Positions 1-6,177 of a stretch of DNA of 8,285 nucleotides are shown here, piece by piece (position 1 is the first letter of the stretch; the number at the start of each line of letters is the position of its first letter). The stretch comes from Tardiphaga sp. Its GTDB lineage: Bacteria > Pseudomonadota > Alphaproteobacteria > Rhizobiales > Xanthobacteraceae. The stretch is from assembly GCA_014377915.1 (NCBI GenBank), contig JACMOT010000039.1, forward strand, positions 1 to 8,285, read 5' to 3'. The position numbers and the translations under genes were made by a program. The notes beneath the pieces were generated by a model that was not told the DNA's origin, did not search any database, and saw only the letters and a list, made by a program, of their open reading frames with translations.

Positions 1-1049
<1,049 letters not shown>

Positions 1050-1074
1050 ACAAACTGTCCTTGCATCGACATCA

Positions 1075-1102
1075 GCGGCGCCCTTCGGGGCGCCGCTTTT
1101 TT
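1075..1102 (+). terminator. Intrinsic terminator of lon
   Basis: A perfect 9-bp G+C-rich stem (1075-1083 with 1088-1096) is closed by a TTCG tetraloop of the very stable C(UUCG)G type and followed directly by six T residues (1097-1102). It begins 25 bases after the lon stop codon. This is a textbook Rho-independent terminator on the plus strand and separates lon from the GFA-like gene. Confidence 0.95.
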
Positions 1103-1152
1103 GTGGTATCTAAGTAGTCGAAGAGTTCTCGTTCTTAAGCGGGTAGGGCAGG

Positions 1153-1569
1153 ATGAAGGTCAATGGTGGGTGCCACTGCGGTCGGATCAGCTTCACGGCG
1201 GAGATTGATCCGCGACGGGTGACGATCTGCCATTGCAAGGATTGCCAGTTGTTGAGCAGTTCGGCGTTTCGGGTCAGCGTGCTGACCGCGCGTGAAAATC
1301 TCCAGGTCACGGGCGCTCCGAAGTCGTACGCCAAGACGGCGGACAGCGGCGCCATCCGGTTGCAACCTTTTTGTCCGGACTGCGGCACGCCGATCTTCAA
1401 CACCGGCCCGGAGTCCGAAATCGGAGACTGCGTCATTCGCTGGGGCAGCATTCAACAGCGTGACCAGCTCATGCCGGCACGGCAGACTTGGTGCGGCTCG
1501 GCCGCCGCGTGGATTGGCGATCTCGGACGTTTGCCGAGCTGGGAGGCCGCAGCGCCGCCGGTGCGCTAG
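1153..1569 (+). CDS. GFA/CENP-V family zinc-binding protein
   Basis: This 138-residue protein belongs to the GFA (glutathione-dependent formaldehyde-activating enzyme-like) superfamily. The zinc ligands are visible in the usual order: GGCHCG with Cys7 and Cys9, CHCKDC with Cys26, Cys28 and Cys31, and CPDCG with Cys74 and Cys77. The length fits a single-domain member. Members bind one structural and one catalytic-type zinc. The name comes from an S-(hydroxymethyl)glutathione synthase activity that is disputed for the family, so no substrate can be given here. No formaldehyde-oxidation genes lie nearby. The ATG is preceded by a weak purine-rich stretch (GGGCAGG), close to the start. The stop codon overlaps the stop of the convergent DUF4864 gene. 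The only upstream space for a promoter is 1103-1152, where nothing convincing is seen. Confidence 0.88.
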   Translation: MKVNGGCHCGRISFTAEIDPRRVTICHCKDCQLLSSSAFRVSVLTARENLQVTGAPKSYAKTADSGAIRLQPFCPDCGTPIFNTGPESEIGDCVIRWGSIQQRDQLMPARQTWCGSAAAWIGDLGRLPSWEAAAPPVR

Positions 1570-1973
1570 GCCGATGTGCCGACCGCCGTCAGCGTGCAGC
1601 CGATGATCTTCAGGCTGCCGTCGGGCTGCTGCTCGAGAATGTACAGCGCATCCCACGGCACGCCGGCGGCATCGACGATGCGGACGTCCTGCTCGACCCG
1701 GCCATGCCCGCTGCGGGATTCGCCGAATTCGAAGCTCTTGTGCCGGTACACCGGCGCGTAGCCGTTGCGTACCATCTTCAGGAAGGCATCAGCTTCGCCG
1801 AACATGCGCTGAAGTACCGGTGCCGCGAATGAATAGGCCGTTGTGGCGTCATCGCGGCCAAGCGCCTCGGCTTGCGCGCGGATCACCTGCTGCGCCCTTG
1901 CACTCTCATCCGCCGCGTATCCGGGTGTGGCGAAGCTTAGCAGCATGGCGAACATCAGAAGAATGGCGGGCAT
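1566..1973 (-). CDS. DUF4864 domain protein, probably exported
   Basis: This 135-residue protein has an N-terminal signal peptide (residues 1-20: hydrophobic MPAILLMFAMLLSFA, then a PGYA-A cleavage site) and a mature domain that resembles DUF4864, a small fold of unknown function found in alphaproteobacteria. Features of the mature part are an amphipathic helix around residues 22-40, the FGEADAFLKMVRNGYAPVYRHKSF segment (about 58-81) and a C-terminal beta-rich part with WDALYILEQQPDGSLKIIGC (about 107-126). The frame stays open upstream to 2129, but the ATG at 1973 is the best start: it has an AGGAG ribosome-binding site (1979-1983) with 5-nt spacing and puts the signal peptide at the very N-terminus. 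A GTG two codons earlier is less well placed. It is probably periplasmic. The biochemical function is not known. Confidence 0.85.
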   Translation of the reverse strand: MPAILLMFAMLLSFATPGYAADESARAQQVIRAQAEALGRDDATTAYSFAAPVLQRMFGEADAFLKMVRNGYAPVYRHKSFEFGESRSGHGRVEQDVRIVDAAGVPWDALYILEQQPDGSLKIIGCTLTAVGTSA

Positions 1974-2001
1974 CTTCACTCCTGTGCAATCGCACTGCCG
2001 T

Positions 2002-2023
2002 GCCGCAGCAATCTTGTTGCGGC
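2002..2023. repeat. Inverted repeat in the DUF4864 5' leader
   Basis: Ten-base arms (2002-2011 and 2014-2023) pair with one G-T wobble around two central bases. The repeat lies about 30-50 bases upstream of the DUF4864 start codon, in the divergent region shared with the 54-residue membrane protein gene. It could be an operator for a dimeric repressor or an mRNA hairpin. No regulator is evident. Confidence 0.35.
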
Positions 2024-2119
2024 GCTTCGCGCAATGCTGGTCCTCCGAGATAACGCTCGAAGCAGGTACTGCGAAGCGTAGCGTTAAGTTGCAAGAATGA
2101 GTCAAAAGGAGTGCAGACA

Positions 2120-2284
2120 ATGCGCCCACGGATTGAACGGGAGCGCGACCCTAGGACCGTCGACCTGATCGCCGTCATCGCCTTGCTGATTCTGGTGTTC
2201 GGATCGATCTGCTATCTGACCGGCCCCTCCAGCGAGGAGATCACCACGGCCTTTATCGTGCCCAGCCAGACCATGCGCTGGTAA
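2120..2284 (+). CDS. Small single-span membrane protein, 54 aa, function unknown
   Basis: A short ORF with a good ribosome-binding site (AGGAG at 2107-2111, 8 nt before the ATG) and a TAA stop. The protein starts with a very charged cytoplasmic-type segment (residues 2-12: five Arg, two Glu, one Asp). One hydrophobic helix follows at about residues 15-34 (VDLIAVIALLILVFGSICYL), then a polar tail of about 20 residues ending in FIVPSQTMRW. The positive-inside rule predicts an N-in, C-out topology. I believe similar short hypothetical proteins ending in a PSQT-type tail occur in Bradyrhizobium relatives, but this is memory, not a search. It is divergent from the DUF4864 gene and convergent with tRNA-Val, which ends 24 bases away. 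No function can be assigned. Confidence 0.7.
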   Translation: MRPRIERERDPRTVDLIAVIALLILVFGSICYLTGPSSEEITTAFIVPSQTMRW

Positions 2285-2307
2285 CGGCGATCGCGGGCAG
2301 GATGAAA

Positions 2308-2382
2308 TGGTAGGCGATGACGGGATCGAACCGCCGACCTGTCCCGTGTAAAGGGAATGCTCTACCGCTGAGCTAATCGCCC
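2308..2382 (-). tRNA. tRNA-Val (anticodon UAC)
   Basis: A complete 75-nt cloverleaf with encoded CCA on the minus strand. It has a 7-bp acceptor stem (G1-U72 wobble), a D-stem GCTC/GAGC with loop AGCGGTA, and an anticodon loop TTTACAC. The anticodon TAC lies at 2348-2350 on the plus strand. The T-arm is GGCGG-TTCGATC-CCGTC. The outermost anticodon-stem position (27-43) is T opposite C, a mild irregularity; every other stem pairs. The gene lies 67 bases downstream of pepT on the same strand and may be read from it or from its own promoter. Confidence 0.95.
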
Positions 2383-2390
2383 GTGACGTC

Positions 2391-2419
2391 CATTTAGCCG
2401 CCAAGCGCGCGGGAGGCAA
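2391..2419 (-). promoter_or_regulatory. Possible tRNA-Val promoter
   Basis: On the minus strand, TTGCCT (plus 2414-2419) is followed after exactly 17 bases by TAAATG (plus 2391-2396), 8 bases before the tRNA 5' end. The spacing is ideal but the -10 match is weak. Read-through from pepT is the alternative. Confidence 0.35.
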
Positions 2420-2449
2420 GGCGAGCGCCCTTCAAATCTCGGAGGGTGT

Positions 2450-3709
2450 TCAGGCCCGCTCTTCCCAGATCATCGCCAGGTGCACGATGGTCTGCATCGC
2501 CTTTTCCATGTCCTGGCGGCTGACCCATTCGGTGCGGCCGTGGAAGGCGTGCTCGCCGGCGAAAATATTGGGGCAGGGCAGGCCCATGAAGGACAGCCGC
2601 GAGCCGTCGGTGCCACCGCGGATGCTGCTGCGCACCGGCGTCAGTCCGCTGCGGCGAATCGCGTCCATGGCGTAGTCGACGATGTGCGGATGCAGGTCGA
2701 TCACTTGCTTCATGTTGCGGTATTGCGGCTTGATCGCGATCGAGGCGGAAGAACGCGGATAGTCGAGCATCACCTCATCCACGATGGCCTGCAGCAGCCG
2801 TTCTTTTTCGACCAGCCCCTGATCGGTGAAGTCGCGGACGATGAAGCTGACCGTGGCATTTTCGAGTGCACCGGAGATACCGATCGGATGCAGGAAGCCC
2901 TGTTTGCCCTCGGTGGTTTCCGGCGAGCAGCGATCCTTCGGCAGCCGCTCGACGATCGCCGCGGCGATCTTGATGGCGTGCTCCATCTTGCCCTTGGCGA
3001 AGCCGGGATGGGCGCTGACGCCCGCAATGGTGATGACGGCGCCATCGGCGGAGAAGGTCTCATCCTCGATGTGGCCGGCGGTCTCGCCATCCATGGTGTA
3101 GGCGAAATCGGCGCCGAGTTTTTCGAGGTCGACCTTGTCGACGCCGCGGCCGATCTCCTCGTCCGGCGTGAACAGGATCTTGATGACGCCGTGCTGGATA
3201 GAAGGATTGGCGACCAGAAACCGCGCGGCATCCATGATCTCGGCCAGGCCCGCCTTGTTGTCGGCGCCGAGCAGGGTGGTGCCGTCGGAGGTGATGATGT
3301 CATGGCCGATCTGGTCAGCCAGCGCGGGATTGTCTCGCTCGCGAATCACCTGGGCGGGATCGCCCGGCAATACGATGTCGCCGCCGGCATAGTTTCTCAC
3401 GATCTGCGGCTGCACATTGGCGCCGCTACAGTCCGGCGACGTGTCCATATGCGAGCAGAAGCAGATTACCGGGACTTTTTTGGTCGATGTCGCCGGGATG
3501 GTCGCATAGACATAGCCATGCTCGTCGAGATGCGCGTCGAGCAGGCCGATTTCGAGCAATTCCCGTTCGAGAATTCGACCGAGGTCTTTCTGCTTCGCGG
3601 TGGAGGGGCAGGTCGGCGAGGCCGGGTCGGACTGGGTATCGACGACCACGTAGCGCAAAAACCGCTCGGTGACGTCGTGGGTGAAACCGATGGACGATGT
3701 CGCACTCAA
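2450..3709 (-). CDS. pepT: Peptidase T (tripeptide aminopeptidase)
   Basis: A cytoplasmic M20B-family di-zinc aminopeptidase that removes the N-terminal residue of tripeptides; 419 residues against about 408 in E. coli PepT. In this numbering the metal and catalytic residues are all present: His87 and Asp89 in SHMDTSPD, Asp150 (bridging) in LGADNKAG, Glu184/Glu185 in TPDEEIGRG, Asp207 in YTMDG and His390 in AFHGRTEW. The lid domain lies between, at about residues 215-330. The IRGGTDGSRLSFMGLPCPN segment also matches PepT closely. The frame is open back to a TTG at 3733, but I choose the TTG at 3709: it has GGGAG (3717-3721) 7 nt upstream, the upstream TTG has no such site, and the core homology begins only at TERFLRY. 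The gene lies 98 bases downstream of HU on the same strand, separated by an inverted repeat, so it may be partly co-transcribed. Use of a TTG start suggests modest expression. Confidence 0.96.
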   Translation of the reverse strand: MSATSSIGFTHDVTERFLRYVVVDTQSDPASPTCPSTAKQKDLGRILERELLEIGLLDAHLDEHGYVYATIPATSTKKVPVICFCSHMDTSPDCSGANVQPQIVRNYAGGDIVLPGDPAQVIRERDNPALADQIGHDIITSDGTTLLGADNKAGLAEIMDAARFLVANPSIQHGVIKILFTPDEEIGRGVDKVDLEKLGADFAYTMDGETAGHIEDETFSADGAVITIAGVSAHPGFAKGKMEHAIKIAAAIVERLPKDRCSPETTEGKQGFLHPIGISGALENATVSFIVRDFTDQGLVEKERLLQAIVDEVMLDYPRSSASIAIKPQYRNMKQVIDLHPHIVDYAMDAIRRSGLTPVRSSIRGGTDGSRLSFMGLPCPNIFAGEHAFHGRTEWVSRQDMEKAMQTIVHLAMIWEERA

Positions 3710-3738
3710 TTCACTACTCCCGACGCTTTTCAAAACCG

Positions 3739-3772
3739 CATTCCGGGCCGCGCGAGGCTGCGGTCCGGAATG
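3739..3772 (-). terminator. Inverted repeat between HU and pepT, possible weak terminator or attenuator
   Basis: Arms of 13 bases (3739-3751 and 3760-3772) are complementary except at one position, around an 8-base loop. In the direction of HU transcription the mismatch is A opposite C, and the stem is followed by CGG and only four T residues, so termination would be incomplete. Read the other way the same position is a G-U pair, but no T-tract follows. It probably sets the ratio of HU to pepT transcripts. Confidence 0.5.
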
Positions 3773-3807
3773 ATGGATGGCGGAATGCTACCGCTGAAGG
3801 GCGTCGA

Positions 3808-4116
3808 TCAGACGGCTTCCTTCAGCTCCTTGGCCGCGCGGAACGCGACCTTTTTGCTGGCCTTGATCTGGATCGCTTCGCCAGTGGCCGGGTTGCGGCC
3901 CATGCGGGCAGCCCGCTTCTTAACCTGGAGGATGCCGAGGCCGACGATTCGGATGCGCTCCCCCTTCTTGAGATGCTTGGTGATACGCCCGACCATGTCG
4001 CCGAGAATCTCTTCCGCCTTCTTCTTCGATAATTCATGCTCTTCGGCCAAGGCGGCGGCGAGGTGCTTGAGGGTGACGGTGGCGGGGGCGGCGGCGGTGA
4101 CTGCTTTTTTCGCCAT
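3808..4116 (-). CDS. HU-family histone-like DNA-binding protein
   Basis: A 102-residue nucleoid protein of the HU/IHF family, which bends and wraps DNA as a dimer. After a 13-residue Lys/Ala-rich N-terminal extension come the two helices (about 15-55), the beta sheet (VGLGILQVKKRAARMG, about 58-73), the arm with the DNA-intercalating proline in GRNPATGE (Pro76), and the C-terminal helix KKVAFRAAKELKEAV. The canonical GFGxF core is GLGIL here, with leucine replacing both phenylalanines; I think this is typical of the Bradyrhizobium group. HU is normally about 90 residues, so the difference is the N-terminal tail. The start is ATG with a GAAGAAGG purine tract 9 nt upstream. HU genes commonly lie next to lon; here the HU gene is separated from lon and inverted. 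Confidence 0.95.
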   Translation of the reverse strand: MAKKAVTAAAPATVTLKHLAAALAEEHELSKKKAEEILGDMVGRITKHLKKGERIRIVGLGILQVKKRAARMGRNPATGEAIQIKASKKVAFRAAKELKEAV

Positions 4117-4337
4117 TTTTTGGGGCCTTCTTCGTTGGTGTCGATCTCTAAACCTTAGACGTAGCAGGGCTTAAGCGATTCGGCGCGACGGTGCCTACGA
4201 TGTTTGGCCTGTAAACACGGGCTTATTTGCACCGATCGCCTTAAAAACGCCGGACCGGGCGAGGGTTTCGCAACGTCCTTGACTTCAAATGATCCGCCCT
4301 TTATCTCCACCACCACTGCGGGATTTTAGACATCCAC
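4117..4337. other. Divergent intergenic region between HU and tRNA-Asp
   Basis: About 220 bases without a credible gene. The region must hold the HU promoter on the minus strand, but I see no clear -35/-10 pair. On the plus side it contains the likely tRNA-Asp promoter. Confidence 0.5.
4279..4307 (+). promoter_or_regulatory. Likely tRNA-Asp promoter
   Basis: A strong -35 (CTTGACT, with TTGACT at 4279-4284) is followed after 16-17 bases by a -10-like TTATCT/TATCTC at 4301-4307, which puts the start site about 20-25 bases before the tRNA 5' end. The -35 is nearly consensus; the -10 is weaker. Confidence 0.55.
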
Positions 4338-4414
4338 GCGGGAGTAGCTCAGTTGGTTAGAGCGCTGCCCTGTCACGGCAGAGGTCGCGGGTTCGAGTCC
4401 CGTCTCTCGCGCCA
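4338..4414 (+). tRNA. tRNA-Asp (anticodon GUC)
   Basis: A complete 77-nt cloverleaf with encoded CCA. The acceptor stem is GCGGGAG/CTCTCGC with one G-U pair, the D-stem GCTC/GAGC, the anticodon stem CTGCC/GGCAG with loop CTGTCAC giving GTC, and the T-arm GCGGG-TTCGAGT-CCCGT. The discriminator base is G, the aspartate identity element. The last four bases (GCCA) are also the start of a perfect palindrome running to 4430. Confidence 0.97.
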
Positions 4415-4430
4415 TTCCCTAGGGAATGGC
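4411..4430 (+). repeat. Perfect 20-bp palindrome overlapping the tRNA-Asp 3' end
   Basis: Bases 4411-4420 are the exact reverse complement of 4421-4430. It could fold as an 8-bp stem with a CTAG loop. Its left arm starts with the tRNA discriminator base and CCA. No T-tract follows (the next bases are GTCACTTTGG), so it is not a standard intrinsic terminator. It may guide 3' processing of the precursor tRNA or assist Rho termination. Confidence 0.75.
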
Positions 4431-4543
4431 GTCACTTTGGTCTAACCCGGGTGCTTCACAGCGATCACCGCACCATTTAACATCTCACGGCCGGCGCATG
4501 TCATGCCGTTTGATATCGTCTTCTGATCCGGGAACGCGGTCGC

Positions 4544-4759
4544 CTAGAACGAATCCGCCAGTGCGATCTCCTGCTTCAACTCCTCGATCCGCCGTGCCGC
4601 TTCGACGCGGGTCAGGTCAGTGGCGAACTGCTTCGGTTGATAGGCCTCGATCGCCAGCGATTTCAACGTCAGGGCCTGGCCGCGTGTCATCGGGACAGAT
4701 AGCCGGTCGGGAAGTTCCGCATAGGATCGGGTGGCGGGTGACGAGGCGGTGCGGGCCAT
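4544..4759 (-). CDS. DUF3072 domain protein, 71 aa, possibly SOS-regulated
   Basis: A small soluble protein resembling DUF3072. The domain occupies about residues 22-66: PMTRGQALTLKSLAIEAYQP, then DLTRVEAARRIEELKQEI, in which a Thr-Arg-x-Glu-Ala-x-x-Arg-Ile helix is typical. The preceding 20 residues look disordered. The biochemical role of DUF3072 is unknown; its helical layout resembles small helix-extension-helix domains, but that is only an impression. The ATG has a GGAG site 6 nt upstream, inside the 10-base palindrome GGAGATCTCC, and the stop is TAG. A good promoter lies 60-90 bases upstream, overlapped by a LexA-type direct repeat, so induction by DNA damage is likely if the box is real. 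The gene faces tRNA-Asp tail to tail; no clear terminator is seen in 4431-4543. Confidence 0.82.
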   Translation of the reverse strand: MARTASSPATRSYAELPDRLSVPMTRGQALTLKSLAIEAYQPKQFATDLTRVEAARRIEELKQEIALADSF

Positions 4760-4808
4760 GGAGATCTCCGGAAGTGGGGACGGTGCTCGATGCGTGACTT
4801 GCCTTGAT

Positions 4809-4823
4809 GTTCTCTTTTTGTTC
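4809..4823. promoter_or_regulatory. Putative LexA box (GTTC-N7-GTTC), SOS operator
   Basis: Plus-strand GTTC at 4809-4812 and GTTC at 4820-4823 are separated by exactly seven bases (TCTTTTT); on the minus strand this reads GAAC-AAAAAGA-GAAC. Alphaproteobacterial LexA is known to bind a GTTC-N7-GTTC direct repeat, often with a T/A-rich spacer like this one. The box overlaps the -10 element and predicted start site of the DUF3072 promoter, the right place for repression. Confidence 0.7.
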
Positions 4824-4850
4824 TATATCAACATTGCCGACTCACGCCAA
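4822..4850 (-). promoter_or_regulatory. Promoter of the DUF3072 gene
   Basis: On the minus strand, TTGGCG (plus 4845-4850) is followed after 17 bases by TATAGA (plus 4822-4827). The predicted start is near 4815, giving a leader of about 55 bases. The last bases of the -10 are the first bases of the LexA box. Confidence 0.65.
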
Positions 4851-5184
4851 GCTGAATTTGCGATGACGCAAATGCGGTTCTGGATGCAGGTAACGCCGCT
4901 CACGGGGGCAGCCATGGCGGGACATCTAGGATGGCGGAGGGTCGTCCGGCAGCGCTGTTGCGGTGCGAAAAATCAGGGGGAGTGACCCGCACCGCAGGCA
5001 ACCTGCCGGGTTCGCAACTCCAGGGCCAGATGCTGTGTAACGTCGTCGACACTGCAAGGGCGCTGCCGCATTCCTGACCCCTCATCGCTTGTCTTGCGCC
5101 CATTGTTGCGCTGCGCTAAGCCTCAGAACCATTCCAATATTCGAATCTGTGGCCAAATTCGCGCCATGGGGATAGGGATCGCCG
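4831..5184. other. nuo operon upstream region, no convincing gene
   Basis: About 350 bases without an ORF that has both a ribosome-binding site and a sensible protein. The region must hold the nuo promoter; I could not find a convincing -35/-10 pair. One composite hairpin is visible at 4985-5011: GCAGG/CCTGC with a 3-base loop, on top of ACCCG/CGGGT with a 4-base bulge. No T-tract follows it. Confidence 0.5.
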
Positions 5185-5550
5185 ATGAACGGCATCTTGC
5201 AGAATTATCTTCCACTTGTGGTCTTTATCGGCATCGCCACTTTTATCGGCGCGGCGCTGCTAATCGCTCCCTTCATCGTTGCCTACCAGCAGCCTGATCC
5301 GGAAAAGCTGTCCGCCTATGAATGCGGATTCAATGCTTTTGACGATGCCCGTATGAAATTCGATGTGCGGTTCTATCTTGTGGCGATCCTGTTCATTATC
5401 TTCGATTTGGAAGTGGCGTTTCTGTTTCCCTGGGCGGTCGCCTTCGGGAAGCTGGGTGCGACTGGCTTCTGGTCGATGATGGTGTTTCTCGGTGTCCTCA
5501 CCATTGGTTTCGCCTATGAATGGAAGAAAGGCGCCCTCGAATGGGATTGA
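5185..5550 (+). CDS. nuoA: NADH-quinone oxidoreductase subunit A
   Basis: A 121-residue membrane subunit of respiratory complex I (ND3 homologue), located at the joint between the quinone module and the proton-pumping arm. Three membrane helices are visible at about residues 9-33, 62-86 and 94-114. The conserved loop [21 protein letters not shown] (about 44-64) carries Cys47, the position equivalent to the ND3 loop cysteine. Helix 2 contains the conserved acidic residues in [14 protein letters not shown] (Asp74, Glu76). Its length is normal. The ATG has AGGGA about 6 nt upstream. It is the first gene of the nuo operon; the nuoB start lies inside its 3' end. Confidence 0.97.
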   Translation: MNGILQNYLPLVVFIGIATFIGAALLIAPFIVAYQQPDPEKLSAYECGFNAFDDARMKFDVRFYLVAILFIIFDLEVAFLFPWAVAFGKLGATGFWSMMVFLGVLTIGFAYEWKKGALEWD

Positions 5551-6164
5551 GCCCCGTGATCACCTCCCCGCAGTCGACACCGTCGGCCCGTCCGGTCGGC
5601 GCCCAGCCGCTGGTTTCCAGGGCGCCGACCGGCCTCATCGATCCGAATACCGGAAAGCCGGTGGGCGCTAATGATCCGTATTTCCACGAGGTCAATGCCG
5701 AATTGTCGGACAAGGGCTTCTTCGTGGCGGCGACCGACGATCTGATCACCTGGGCGCGCACTGGCTCGCTGATGTGGATGACCTTCGGTCTGGCCTGCTG
5801 CGCGGTCGAGATGATGCAGGTGTCGATGCCGCGTTACGATATCGAGCGCTTCGGCTTCGCGCCGCGCGCCTCGCCGCGGCAGTCCGATGTCATGATCGTG
5901 GCCGGTACGCTGACCAACAAAATGGCGCCGGCGCTGCGCAAGGTCTACGACCAGATGCCGGAGCCGCGCTACGTGATCTCGATGGGCTCCTGCGCCAATG
6001 GCGGTGGCTACTACCACTACTCCTATTCGGTGGTGCGTGGCTGCGACCGCATCGTGCCGATCGACATCTACGTTCCGGGTTGTCCGCCGACCGCCGAAGC
6101 CCTGCTGTACGGCGTGCTGTTGCTGCAGAAAAAAATCCGGCGGACGGGGACGATTGAACGTTAA
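5541..6164 (+). CDS. nuoB: NADH-quinone oxidoreductase subunit B (cluster N2 subunit)
   Basis: A 207-residue complex I subunit that holds the terminal 4Fe-4S cluster N2, which passes electrons to quinone. The cysteine ligands are Cys86-Cys87 in GLACCAVEM, Cys151 in MGSCANGG and Cys181 in VPGCPPTAE. The core starts near residue 55 ([24 protein letters not shown]) and is preceded by a Pro/Ser/Thr-rich N-terminal extension of about 50 residues. The frame is open back to an ATG at 5520, but the ATG at 5541 has GAAAGG at 5526-5531 with 9-nt spacing and the expected MGLSP start. It overlaps nuoA by 10 bases, so translational coupling is likely. An 83-residue ORF follows after 13 bases. Confidence 0.97.
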   Translation: MGLSPVITSPQSTPSARPVGAQPLVSRAPTGLIDPNTGKPVGANDPYFHEVNAELSDKGFFVAATDDLITWARTGSLMWMTFGLACCAVEMMQVSMPRYDIERFGFAPRASPRQSDVMIVAGTLTNKMAPALRKVYDQMPEPRYVISMGSCANGGGYYHYSYSVVRGCDRIVPIDIYVPGCPPTAEALLYGVLLLQKKIRRTGTIER

Positions 6165-6177
6165 TCAGGAGAGGCAG

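Noticed and set aside
2102..2419. Minus-strand 105-residue ORF containing SSAVEHSLYTGQVGGSIPSSP
   Set aside because: This peptide is a well-known false product from translating across a tRNA; it covers tRNA-Val and the antisense of the 54-residue gene.
2480..4174. Plus-strand 564-residue open frame antisense to pepT and HU
   Set aside because: It is long because of G+C-rich codon bias on the opposite strand. PepT and HU are unmistakable with all key residues, and this frame shows no recognisable domain.
4338..4430. tRNA-Asp 3' end as a phage or island attachment site
   Set aside because: No integrase, no duplicated tRNA 3' end and no foreign gene block are seen in the window; the palindrome alone is not enough.
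4426..4797. Plus-strand 123-residue Ser/Arg/Pro-rich ORF
   Set aside because: It is the antisense shadow of the DUF3072 gene, with a composition typical of such shadows and no ribosome-binding site.
4731..4985. Plus-strand 84-residue ORF spanning the LexA box
   Set aside because: It overlaps the start of the DUF3072 gene and its promoter, lacks a ribosome-binding site, and the protein has no coherent features.
5514..6017. Minus-strand 167-residue ORF antisense to nuoB
   Set aside because: It is rich in His and Arg, as expected for the antisense of a G+C-rich gene, and nuoB is certain.
5998..6177. Longer upstream start for the ORF between nuoB and nuoC
   Set aside because: The extension is nuoB read in another frame; the ATG at 6178 has the strong ribosome-binding site.
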